Origin: Acanthamoeba lenticulata | Lineage: Eukaryota; Discosea; Longamoebia; Acanthamoebidae | Direction of reading: 5' to 3' | Length of the DNA stretch: 63,227 nt | Assembly (NCBI GenBank): GCA_002179805.1 | Contig: NAVB01000145.1 | Location: forward strand, 1-63,227 | In this document: piece after piece, positions 33,631-44,600 of the stretch | Position numbering within the stretch: position 1 is the stretch's first letter | Layout of the letters: each line of letters begins with the position of its first letter | The notes under the pieces: model-generated | The model's input: the letters and a program-made list of their open reading frames with translations, nothing else | What the model was told of the DNA's origin: nothing | Database searches by the model: none | Made by a program: the position numbers and the translations under genes

Positions 33631-33709
33631 GATGATGCACGAGCCATAACAAGAGAACAAAAGAGGACCAATCAAGATCACACAAAGCTCCAAAACACAG
33701 CGTGCGTGA

Positions 33710-34492
33710 TTATTGTTGCTTCTTCAGCTTCAGTGCTTCATGCACTGCTTGAGCACGGCGCCTGCCCGTGGCGAGAGCGCGCTCGATCTGCTCTGCCGCA
33801 GCTTCATGGCTTCTTCTCGTCGGCCACTCGGCGCGCTGCTTCTCCAGCACAGGTGCGCCTTCCTTCGCGCGTGCATCATCGAACAACATCCAGGAGCACG
33901 AGCCGGCCGGTTTGAAGGCATCGGGCGACACTCCGGGCTTGAAGCTCGAGAAGAGGATGTCCTCTCCGCTGCCGCTCGCGTTGAGGAAGATGCGCAGCGG
34001 GAACTGGTTGGCGTCGTTCGTCACGTAGAAGTCCCACGTCGTATTTCCAAAAGCATATGCCCAGAGCTGCGCCACTTGGCCGTTCACCTGCGCCAGGCCA
34101 GCGTACGAAGTGAACTGCACGCCAAACAGCAGGCTGTAGTAGTTCTCGTCGGAGTTGAGGTCGCGCTTCGTGCACATGCCCCAGTTGGTCAGCCACGAGT
34201 AGTTCTCCCTCTGGCTGTAGAGGTACAGCTCGGTCATGTCAATTTCAAGCACGCCCTCGAGGATGCCGGTCTGTTTGGTCGAGTTGAGCGCTTCGCTCTG
34301 TGTGAACGTGCCATCCTTGAAGACGATGTCGCTCGGACTGTTGTTGCCGGCGAAGAAGGTAGTGTAGCGGCTCAAGCTCGCGGTGAAGGCATTGGGGAAG
34401 GAAGGAAGCCGCTGCGCCGCGCTTCCTGGCAAGCCCGCACCGAGCACCACAACCAGGCTCAACCAGCAGTAAACAATTGTGGTGACGTTCAT
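33710..34492 (-). CDS. Secreted, probably N-glycosylated protein
   Basis: An intronless 260-residue frame starting at ATG 34492. An N-terminal signal peptide (MNVTTIVYCWLSLVVVLGAG, cleaved near GSAAQ) is followed by a beta-rich looking domain (about residues 28-195) with several N-glycosylation sequons (NST, NYS, NTT, NAS) and three cysteines. The last about 60 residues are Ala/Arg/Glu/Lys-rich and helical, unlike the rest. There is no membrane helix or GPI signal. The beta-rich part is loosely reminiscent of ependymin/LolA-like lipid-binding barrels, but I cannot claim homology. It converges with the ligase IV gene, 79 bases apart. Confidence 0.65.
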   Translation of the reverse strand: MNVTTIVYCWLSLVVVLGAGLPGSAAQRLPSFPNAFTASLSRYTTFFAGNNSPSDIVFKDGTFTQSEALNSTKQTGILEGVLEIDMTELYLYSQRENYSWLTNWGMCTKRDLNSDENYYSLLFGVQFTSYAGLAQVNGQVAQLWAYAFGNTTWDFYVTNDANQFPLRIFLNASGSGEDILFSSFKPGVSPDAFKPAGSCSWMLFDDARAKEGAPVLEKQRAEWPTRRSHEAAAEQIERALATGRRRAQAVHEALKLKKQQ

Positions 34493-34769
34493 GTCGCTTG
34501 GGGCAATGGCGTAAAAGTGCTCCGTTTTATTGGTGACCTGTGGAACTCCGCTCTTGGAAGTTGTTTGCGTTTTCGCCCACCGCTTCGTGGAATGCGAGGC
34601 AAGGTGCGCTCCTCCCCTTTTTAGTTTATAATTATAATCATTTATTGTTAACGAAGTACACCCTAGCCCTTTGGATCGTCATAACGGTTGTTATTTTTAA
34701 CTGGATTTATGTGCATAAGTATAACGTGGGCTGCTGTTGTCTGCGAGTTGGTGGTGAGGGAATTATCAA
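34493..34769. other. AT-rich intergenic spacer
   Basis: The 277 bases upstream of the secreted-protein gene and downstream of the first Rab gene (both minus strand). A strongly AT-rich block at 34620-34720 is the likely promoter of the secreted-protein gene. No gene is seen. Confidence 0.4.
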
Positions 34770-35998
34770 TCAGCACGAGCAGCCGCCGTTTTCGCCTGGC
34801 TTCGCAAAATTACCGCGCTTGTCGAGCACAATTCGCTCGTCCACTGCCGACCTACAGAGAGTAGATAACGTGATGAGCCGGAACAAACAAAGGCAAAGAG
34901 GATAGAAGAAAAAAGAGTACCGAGAGACGTGCGCATTGTCGGCAATGTGGTGTTTCGTGGCAGTCTGGGCGATGACATCAAAGGCCTGATCCACGCCGGT
35001 GCCCTCCTTGGCGCTGGTCTCAAAGTACCGCATGTTGTGCGACTCGCACCACGACGCTGCGTCCTTGGTCATGATCTTCCCTCCGCCATCCGCCAGACAC
35101 AAAACAACCACGAAATTGAATTAATCCGTATTTTTATTTTACTGTATTTTAAAACAATAATAAATAAATAAATGAAAACAAACAAATAAAAATGAAATTC
35201 GGAAATAGCTAAGGTACCACTCGTTCATCTTTATCTGTCTTGTTGCCCAACACGATGAAGGGGAACCGCTCCGCCATCGAAGGCGCCGCCTGATGAAACC
35301 GAGGGAGGATGAGAAAGAGGACAAGGAGTACAAGGGGAGGGCACACGAACCTGGGTGATGAACTCTTGCTGCCAACGGCCGAGGTTATTGAAGGAGCCTG
35401 CCACGTTGACGTCGAACACGAGCACGCAGCAGTCGGCCCCGCGGAAGAACGCCGTGCCCAGGCTCTGGAACCGCTCTTGTCCTGTTGTCGCGCGATGATG
35501 ATGGTGTCAGCACGTGTGCCGCGTCACGCAACGCCCGAGTGGGCGCGTGTTGAGTGAATGTGTTGAGCACCGTACCCGCAGTGTCCTGTACACAAGATGC
35601 AACGGGGAACGACGACACGTGAGCACGTGCCACAACGGCCATAGAAGAAGATGAAGGGGAGAAAAAGAGAGAACAACTTACCCACACTTGGAGAGTGACC
35701 TCACGGCCATCCACAATGAGGTCGTGTGTCACAAAGTCCTGCGCACAAGACGGCCGCTCGAGTCAAAAGATGGACAGGCAGAGGTACACAAAGACAAGGG
35801 AGCATGTACAGCCCCGATAGTGGCCTTGTAGGCGCCATTGAAGCGTTTGTCCACAAAGCGTGTAAGAAGACTCGATTTGCCCACTCTGCAGTGAAAGATG
35901 ATTTTTGTTCAGATGAACTTTGACCAAAATCTAGCCTTTGCAAGCTTGCCGTACCCGCTGTCGCCCAGAAGCACCACCTTAGCCACCAAATGTTCCAT
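34770..35998 (-). CDS. Rab7-like small GTPase, copy 1
   Basis: Start ATG 35998 ([15 protein letters not shown]) is spliced to [20 protein letters not shown], completing the P-loop GDSGVGKS. Later exons give DTAGQERFQ (G3), [25 protein letters not shown] (G4 NKxD) and [15 protein letters not shown] (G5 SAK). The tail ends GGCSC at 34770, a double-cysteine prenylation site. The switch and RabF regions and the LGNK-D context match the Rab7 group (late endosome, lysosome, phagosome maturation). An AT-rich intron lies at about 35110-35215. It stands head-to-tail with a second Rab7-type gene about 215 bases upstream. The tail is more diverged than in copy 2. Confidence 0.85.
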
Positions 35999-36212
35999 AT
36001 TGGCTGCGTTAAATTGAATGAGATGGGCAGCGGGAGCTCCGCTTCTACGAGGGTTACGAAACTCTGTCCGAATTTTCAACCACTTTCATTTTCTTTTGTA
36101 ATAATTCTTTTTTTGTTTTTTATTTTATTTACTTTACGCTGGAGGCCACAGGGCCTATGGCAAGACGGGGAGAAGCAGAGAACCAAGCCCGTTGTGTTTC
36201 ATGAAAAATGTT

Positions 36213-37169
36213 TTAACCGCAGCAACCGCCCTTTTGCTGGGGCTCGTACGACGCGTTGAGCCTCTTGACGTCAGGAATGTCGATCCTAAAAAAAATAAAC
36301 ATAAATAAAGAATGTCGGGCCAGGCAGGAACAGCGCCGAGAACAAGAGGGAGACCACGTACGGTGGCTCCTCGGGGATCCTTGACATGGCCAACTTGGCC
36401 GCCATGAAGAAGGCCTGGTCCACGTTGGTCGCATCCTTGGCACTGCCCGAACCGGTCAGTATTGGGAAGACAAAACAAGGTCAAAGAGCGAATGCACACA
36501 CCTCGTCTCGTAGAAAGGAACGTCGCCGTGCTCCTTACACCACGCGGCACCAGACCGGGTGCTCACCGCTCGCTTCTCCTCCTGGTCGACCTTGTTGCCC
36601 AGCACGACAAAGGGGAAGTGCTCGGGTCCGCTCACGGCGGCCTGCACCAAGAACTCGTTTCGCCAGTTGTCGAGGCTCTCGAAGCTCTTGCCCACGGTCA
36701 CGTCAAAGACCTGCGTGCAGCCACAGTTCGTGAGGGCATGTTCGTGGTGCACAAAGTGCACGGCCACAATTTGCGCAAGCCGTACCAAAATGCAGCAGTC
36801 GGCACCACGGTAGAAGGAATTGCCAAGAGATTGGAAGCGCTCTTGGCCGGCTGTGTCCCAAATCTGGGAGGGACTTATGATGAGAATGTTGTGGCAGGAG
36901 GGGAGGCAGATAAAAGATAAACTGCAATTTACCTGCAATGTAACCAATTTACCATCAACCTCGACTTCCTTGGTAAGGAAATCGGCGCCAATGGTAGCCT
37001 TGTACTGTGCGCTGTACTTCTTGTTGACATATCTGTCCATCAGCGAGGTCTTGCCCACTCTGTGGCGCCACGAAGTCAACACCTAAAACACCCAGGTATG
37101 CAAAGAGCGCGAGACGCACCCGCTGTCTCCAAGCAAGATGACCTTCAACAGAGCCCGTCGTTGCGCCAT
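36213..37169 (-). CDS. RAB7: Rab7 small GTPase, copy 2
   Basis: Start ATG 37169 ([17 protein letters not shown]) is spliced to [20 protein letters not shown], giving the P-loop [28 protein letters not shown] is the switch I/RabF1 region of Rab7, followed by [20 protein letters not shown] (G3), [23 protein letters not shown] (G4), [20 protein letters not shown] (G5) and the prenylated end KGGCCG at 36213. It should control traffic to late endosomes, lysosomes and phagosomes. At least five introns. This copy is the closer match to canonical Rab7A. It is divergent from the mitochondrial-type gene at 37355. Confidence 0.88.
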
Positions 37170-37354
37170 CCTTGTCTATGAGTTTGGTTTGCAGCCGATT
37201 ATTGAAATCGCAATCGCCTGTTTGTTCCTGTCCCGGGATTTTACTTCTTGCATGGCGTTCAACGAACAGAAAACTATTTTCTGTCGCCTTTTTTCGGGGT
37301 GTTCCATCCCACGCGATTCGTGCACGATCAAGGATAAGCGTAATCGCTGCAGAG

Positions 37355-39258
37355 ATGAAGCGATCTGCTCTTGCATCGGGACCTGTGATTCGCCGAGCCG
37401 TGGGATCTCCTCTCTCCTCACGCATTTTTACCTTGAATCTCACTCCATTCGCACAGCGGCACTTCTTCACTCTCGCTACGCGCCAAACTGGACGAACACA
37501 GTTTGCCACCTTCTTCCCTTTCACTGCTCCTGCACGCTTCCCTTTGCATCTACGGCGCTCCGTGCAAACGGAAGCAAAAGCTACTGTTGCGAAGACTGAT
37601 GAAGCTTCCACCCTCGAGCAAGAGCTTGTGGGCGTAAACCGAAGCGACCCAGAGGACGTTGCGCGTGCCATCTTGGGCAGTTTGAAGGGAGCTCAGGGCG
37701 AAGCGGCTCGGCAGATGGGCGCACGGTTGAAGGCCCTCCTGCGTGACCTATCGCCAAGCGAGGGTGTGGGTCGTGCGCTGGTGGCAGTGTCGCGCGAGCT
37801 CGGGCTGCGCAAGACCGGCCGCTTGATTCCACTCCTCTTCTCCCGCCAGGAGAAGGGCAGCGTCAACCGCCTGGCCTCTCTCCTGCTCACCATCGCTCAC
37901 AGCCACGCCCAAGGTACCCACTTATTATTATTACTGAAAAACCTTTTAAAACATTAATTTAATGTTGTAATTGCACAAAAGGCAACAACGCCAAGAACAA
38001 GGCAATCGTGCTCGGCGAGCTCACCAACGGCGTCATCGAGAACTGGGAGCTCGAGGTGCTGCACTACCTCCTCGTCGCAGACTTCATTTCCTCTTAGGCT
38101 CATGAGACCATCCATTTCGTGCGCGCACATGCAGGACATCGTCAAGCTGCTGCGGGTCATCCCCCGCTCGACCTACTTCTCGCTGGCCGAGGGCAAGGAG
38201 GTCTCGCCCCAGGGCGTCGGGGAATGGACTCCACGCGAGCTAGGTTGGCCCTTCCCCTTCTTCTTCTTCTTCTTCTTCCTCTGGCCCTTCTTCATCATTG
38301 GGGGGACTCACACGCCTCCAACGCAACGGCAGGCACGCTTGTCGGGCAGCTCAAGCATGATCGGGCTGAGCGGAGGGACCTCGAGTTCTTCATGGACCTT
38401 CTCGTCAAGTGCGTCCGAGCCCTTCTTCCTCGCTCTCTCTTTCTCGCCGTCAACTCAGGTTGGCTTCTGACACACACGCGCGTGGGCCCTGCGCAGGCTC
38501 CTGACGACATCGGAGAAGGAGGGCGGGTGGGGCCGCGAGAAACTCGTCGAGCCTCCTGCGGCCACGACCGCGAAGCCGGTACGTTAACCCCCGCCGGTTG
38601 ACCCGCCCACATCTTTCCGCCGATCTTGGGCTCACGCATGTGCGGCGTTGTTGTATTTGGTTGGTTCTGTATCGGGGGGGGGGACGTGTGCCTAGGGCGT
38701 GGCCTACGATCTGGACTTTGTGCCGCGGGTGGTGGGCCCAGCCCTGGCCCCGTTCTTCGCCTACTGGGGCAACCAGGACTACGCGACGGTGATTCAATGC
38801 CTCATCACCGCCTTCTCCCAGCATGCCGTCACCACGTATCTCTTCTCCTCCCCTCCCCTCCTCTCGACCTCCCTGTGTTGCCAGCGGGTCGTTGAGTTCC
38901 TCACGCGCGCGGCCGCCCTGTCCAGGTACGGACGACACACGCTCAGCAAGGAGCAGTTCCAGGACTTTTGCCTGGAGATGATGGCCCGAACCACCATCGA
39001 CTCCAAGCCCACCGTGGGTACGGCTCGCCTCCTGTCCTCTCAGCCTTTGCCGGCCGCCTGTTGACTTGCTGCTCCTCGTCGTGTCGACGGCGGAATGCAG
39101 GAATGCTGCACTACATGATCAACGACGTCACCAGCGGGTGGGAGGAGAACGATATAGACCAGCTCTCCGCGCGGCTCGAGGAGCGCATGCGGCCATACGG
39201 CTTCTTCCGCCGGTGGTTCCGCAAGACCTTTGGCCTCGCGGAACCCTCTACCGACTGA
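37355..39258 (+). CDS. Uncharacterised protein, probably mitochondrial
   Basis: Start ATG 37355 (MKRSALASGPVIRRAVGSPL). The first about 80 residues are Arg/Ser/Thr/Phe-rich and nearly lack acidic residues, as in a mitochondrial presequence. The body is helical: EDVARAILGSLKGAQGEAAR, then after introns KNKAIVLGELTNGVIENWEL, DIVKLLRVIPRSTYFSLAEG, YDLDFVPRVVGPALAPFFAY and LSKEQFQDFCLEMMARTT. It closes with ENDIDQLSARLEERMRPYGF, then FRRWFRKTFGL, ending at 39258. Seven or so exons, one intron with a TTC repeat (38260). I do not recognise the family. Matrix location is an inference from the N-terminus only. Confidence 0.65.
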
Positions 39259-39435
39259 GGGGAAACGGATCGATCAGCGGACGACAACAACGGCGACACT
39301 GCCGCCCTCCTCCTTCCTCTTCCCTTCCCCACACGCGCAGGACGCGTTCGTTGCACGAATGAAGGTGAAGCGGCGCACGTGTACCATCGTGGCCTTTCCT
39401 TTCCTTTCTTCTTCTTCTTCTTCTTCAGCAGGTGC

Positions 39436-41348
39436 TCACAAGTTGGGGATTTTGTCGCTGCATGACTTGTGCGTGGCGATGCCGTCGAGCAGGTCTCGCG
39501 CGATGATCTGTTGCTCGGCTGGAGGCGTCATGCGAACCGCGCATCACGTGTATGAAGGGTGAGTTGCTGGAGCCGGTAGAGCTGCTGGCCAGCGGGGGAA
39601 GAGGAGGAGAGAGAGAGGGGCGGGGGGGGGGGCACGCACTGACGTCGACAGAGTAGCCGAACTCTGTGAAGAGATCCAGCAACTCGCGAACTGTGTTGCC
39701 AGCATCACCCAAGAAGCCACGTGACGCCTCGAAGAAGATGATGCTGCGCAAGTGGTTACCATCCCATCAGTCCCTGTCTAAGAAGAACAAGAAGGAGAGA
39801 GCCGACATACCAGGGCGGGTTGGCTTTCAGGGATTGTGCCATACCACGCAAAGCGTGCACCTGGGGGGACATTCGAGTTCAGGGATCTCTCCACAGTACC
39901 CAGGCTAGAACAAAAAACCCATGGAGTTTACCTCATAACCTTCGATGTCGATCTTCATGAAGGACACCTTGTCGACGCCAGCATCGGCCAAGATGGCGTC
40001 CAAGGTTGTCGCCTCGATCTTCGCTTTGCAAACACCGCGGTTCTTGGCGGGGGCGACAAAGCTGTGGCCTGTTATTGGATTGTTTGAGGTGAGGCGCGGA
40101 AGTACAGACACTAGAGAAACTCTAGGAGCGAGTTGAGCGCACCCTGGTTAATGGGGTCGGAGTTGAGGCACGCAGTCGAGTGTACGTGCTCGTACTCACC
40201 GGCGGTGTAAGGGTAAACGGACACGATGGATTCGAAGTAGTTTGCCACAACAGAGGCCGACAGCAGCTGGTGATTGTGTGGCATGGGCTCAACGGCCACG
40301 ACTTTCTTTGCGCCGAGAGCCGCGGCAAGCTGCGATGTTCTAAGGTAAGCAGAAGAACACGTCCGATTGGCGAACAATGGGCGGGGCGGGGGAGGTTGAA
40401 CCAAAGCAATGGTGCCGATGTTGGCGCCAACATCAAGGACAACGGCGTCGGGGAAGAGTGGCATAATTCGAGCGATCTGAGCCGCCTTGCCAGCATCCCA
40501 CACTCCTGATTTGAGGAGGCTGTAGAGCAACTGTGAGACAACGCTTTCGAGGTTCCTTGGGAAGGGACAAACCTGCCGCTCACGTATCTGTCCGCTCGGG
40601 GGCTGTGCGTGTAGATCTTGAACTGTGGCTTGGTGGAGGTGGTGATCAACTTGTAGGCGTGTTGGGGCACGGTGACGGTAGCGTAATCAACAGGCTTCGG
40701 CCCATGCTCGTCAGCGGATGGGCTGATGACCACGGAGTTGGCGGCAGGCTCAGACTTTGCCTTGTATGAGTTGTGAGCAGGGATGACCACCTTCCGGATG
40801 GACACGTCGGCCTCAGCGAGCTGTTGTACCTCTTTGCCGGTCTTGCTCCAGGTCTTGGTGGTGGGATTCCAGTCTGATCTCTGTGAGCATGGAACTGATA
40901 GCAACCGAGGAGCTTGGGTGAGGCGGTAGTGCTGTCGCCACTGCGACCGGAGAGCCTCTTCGTCCACAACCATGCCCTCGCACACCACTACTGCAGGAGC
41001 CTCCCTCCTGGTGCACGGAACGTACACCAAGCGAGGATGCACATAATCCTCCGCCTCTTGGTCGTTGTTGTTGTTCGCCTCCCAAAGGGCGTTCAGCTTT
41101 GCATCGTCAACTGCGACGTCGTCGCACATGATCACAAGAGGTGTGACGGGTTGGTTGTCCTCGGAAACTCTTTGGCAGGGCACAGTCAGCACGCGCGGAG
41201 CAGGGAGGGAGCGGTCAGCCCCTTCGCCCGCTTCGTGCCATCGCGTTCGCAGCTCTTCACTGTCTATCTCAACATCATCGCACATGACGAGCACCACCCT
41301 GTTGCAGCACCCACCCCACTTAAAATAATGCTGCACTTGATCAATCAT
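39436..41348 (-). CDS. FkbM-family methyltransferase with three N-terminal repeats
   Basis: Start ATG 41348 (MIDQVQHYFKWGG); a stop lies just upstream in frame. Residues about 18-170 hold three imperfect repeats of about 45 residues of the form VxxCDDVxVDxxxLxxxW...PRLLxVPCxR. The catalytic part has LLYSLLKSGVWDAGKAAQIA, the SAM-binding loop VVLDVGANIGTIAL, KVVAVEPMPHNHQLL and the FkbM signature VSFMKIDIEGYE (about 39930-39965). Next is RSIIFFEASRGFLGDAGNTV and an ending PEQQIIARDLLDGIATHKSC at 39436. FkbM enzymes O-methylate sugars or small molecules. There is no signal peptide in this model. The target and the repeat function are unknown. Confidence 0.78.
40885..41305 (-). repeat. Three tandem 45-residue coding repeats
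   Basis: Repeat 1 contains VMCDDVEIDSEELRTRW and RVLTVPCQR. Repeat 2 contains IMCDDVAVDDAKLNALW and RLVYVPCTR. Repeat 3 contains VVCEGMVVDEEALRSQW and RLLSVPCSQR. Each unit has one Cys in the first beta-like strand and one in the VPC motif, with a conserved Trp between them. Confidence 0.75.
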
Positions 41349-41618
41349 AAGGCCATGTTTCTACGCACGGTTGCGGTCTGTCTCGTGGAAGCAACAGCTG
41401 CACCATGACGGAGAAGAAAGCGAGCGCCAGGAGAGCCCCAAGGACTTTCAACGGCCCCCGCATCACGAGACGGCTGGAGAAGAAGAGGAGAGGAGGGCAG
41501 AAAGTTTCTCTTTGGTTCTCTCTCCTTTTTAGGTTAATAAAAAATGCTTATTTATTTATTTCCTTTTTGGCGTCATTATCATTTTGGTGATAACGTGGCT
41601 TGGGTGTCGTGGTGCGCC

Positions 41619-44600
41619 TCAAGTGGGGCGGGGCGCTTCGCAGATGGCGCAGATGTCGCCCGACGTGTTGGCATACGTGCACATCTGCAAAAATGTGGCG
41701 AGAGATGGACCTATATCAGCGACAGTGTCGTCCCCCGATACGAGGGGAAGAGGAGGGGAGGAGGTGATTGATTCGGGCACGTACGGCGCAAGTCCAGGCC
41801 TGCGAGGCGGCCTTGACGGGGTTGAACTGTCCGCACACGGAGCATTCGATGCTGCTCGACGGATTGCGGAACGTGCACGTCTGTGGCCCCACACCGCGAT
41901 CGCTTGGCTCAGCAACGCGCCAACGGAAGCGGGAGGAGAAGGGGGAGCCTCGGCGACGTACCTCGCACACCCATGAGCCCTCGAGCTGGAGCGAGTCGTA
42001 CAGCGTTTGGGCGTCCTGTTCATGCCACCATCATCAAGTCAGCCATCATGAGGACGATGAAGAAGAAGAAGTAAAGAAGGGGAGAAGCATACGGCGGGGC
42101 CAAAGACGCGGTCCTCAAAGTAGAAGGACTTGAGGTTGCCGCCGAGGGTCTCGCCGGCGTCCTTGGAGCCAAAGAGGCAGACCTGCTGGTAGACGGCGAA
42201 AGGACCGTCGGGGACGGCGATGTCGGGCGAGAGGAGGGTCGAGGCCAGCTTGCCGTCGATGTAGATCATGATCGTGCCGGCCGTGGTGTCGACGGCGAGG
42301 CTCACGACGTGCCACTTGCCCGGCAGGAGCGAGTTGCCGTCGTCGCGCGGGAAGGCATCGCGCAGGCCCAGCTTGCCCTCGGCGCTCACGTACACGTTGG
42401 CCGGCTTCTCGTTGTAGAGGGCCGTGTTGAACAGGGCCACCATCTGCCCGGCCTCGGGGCGCTCGTCGAGCATGAGCTCCATGGTGACCGTGTACTGGTT
42501 GATCCGCCGCTGCTGCGCGAACGGGATCGGCAGGAAGAGCATCGCCAGCCGGTATACGTGCAGGTACTTGCGCTCGTACTCGTTCTTGTACCCGATGTCC
42601 CCGCGCGTCGTCATCTGCAGCGGCCGGCGTCCTGTCGTGAAGTCGTACTTGATGCATCCGTCCTGAACAAAGTAAAACGAATAATTAGTTAACATAAAAT
42701 GCATAAAATAAATAATTAGAATGAAAAAGAAAACGTACGCCGATGAGCTTGGGGTTGGGGCCGCCCTCCTGGGCACGGTCGATGGCTTCCTCTTCCTCCA
42801 TGAGCTCGCGGCGGATCTTCTGCTCGAACTCGCGCTCGCGTGCGATTTCCTCCTCTTCGATGAGCTTCTGCTCAGCCTGCTGCTGCTCACGCAGTTGGCG
42901 CAGCTCCTCGTGGCCCTTGGGCTGGATGACGCCCAGCTCGGCCAGGAGAATGCCGGCTCCGCCGGTCTTGCTGCCGCCGCCCATCTCGTCGCTCTCGCTC
43001 TCCTTGTCCAGGTCCTCCAGCTTGGCGTCGGGATCCCGCACCATGTCCACGAACTCGCGGTAGTCGATGCATCTGTATTTTACCGTTAATACAGGAACAA
43101 CAAAATCTAAAATCCAACACTAAAGAGAAAAGTAAATACCCGTCCTGGTTCTTGTCGGCGGTGCGGATAAAGTCGAGGATGTCCTCGGCCGTGGCCTCGA
43201 TATGGAGCCAGTCGAAGGCGCCCCAGAGCTCGGCCGGGGTGATGAGGCCGTTGCGGCTCGTGTCAAACAGGCGGAAGGCGTCGAAGAGGAGCAGGCCCTT
43301 GGCCTTGACCGCCTCGCGAATGCGCACGGACTGGGCGCGCTGCTTGAGCAGGTGGTACTCGTCGGGCAGCGTGAACAGCTTGGCCAGCGGCGTCTCCTCC
43401 CACTTCCGGCTCATCCTCCGCCGGCAGCCAATCACTCGCTCAAAGAAGATCTGCCGTATCATCATCACCACAAAACATTACCGAGGTCAGTCTCGCTCAA
43501 ACAAGAAAGGCGCAGGGGGGGGGGGAAGAAAGGCCGTGCCTGGCGTTCGCGGCAGGTGCTGCGCCTGAGAGCGCGGAGGAGGATGGCGATGTGCGGCTCC
43601 TTGTAGTACATGTCGCAGTTGAGGAAGCGGAGCGAGTGGTAGGCCGCCTCGGTCTGGTACAGCGGGCCCGACTCGTAGCCGCGCGAGACGTCCATGACCA
43701 TGTTGTCCGCCTGGTGTTTGTTCCCAAAGCAGCCACCGACATGTGAGCTAAGTACCCCTCTGGGCCCAAGGAAGAGAGAGAAAGACTTACGGCAGCACAG
43801 CGGAGAGCGATCGCGACGTTGGCGCCGTCGATGATTTCGCGCTCGAGGCGGATATGCATGATACGACGGATGGTCTCGGCCTCGGCCAGGGAGAGCGTGA
43901 CAAAGTAGCGGCCAGACTGCTCCGGCCGCAGGCGGCCGCTCTGAAGGAAGGCCACGGCGCGGGCATAGTCGAGGGCCCCGTTGCCGCCATCGCTGCCGGC
44001 AAACTCGTGGAGGAGCCGGCGGAGCTCGTCGTCGGGCGGTAGCGGGATGTAGTCCACGGCCGATCGCGTCATCTGCTTGAACTCGGCCTCGCTGAGGTCG
44101 CCGCTCCGGTCCTGGTCGAACAGGTGGAAGGCCTTGCGCAGCGCCGCGTCCTGCCGGTCGTCGAGCACCTCGTCGCGCGCCGGCTTCAGGGCCACGGCCG
44201 TCCGGGTCGGGGTCCACTCGAGCACCATGACCACGTTCTTGATGCGCCGCGCGCCCGACCAGCGCTTGTCAAAGTAGTTGTTGGATACCAGCAAGTAGTC
44301 CTCGAAGCCAAGCGGCGGGCGCCTGCGCGGGGTTGGCCGAGTGGAGGGCATCATCATCATCAGCATCCAAGACAACAACAGCACGCCGAACAAGAAGAGG
44401 GGCGCACTTGTAGAGGTGGAACTCCTTGGCCGGGTAGAACTGCTCAGAGGCGTCGAGCGAGACCAAGTTACGGAAGGGCCACGGCGTGGGCGCCTCCTCG
44501 TCGCGCGAGTAGGCCAGGTCGACGTACTTCTCGATCTCGATCTCTTGCTCTTGCTGCGCGCCATGAAGAATGACCATCAGTTGATGTTGTTTCATGGCCA

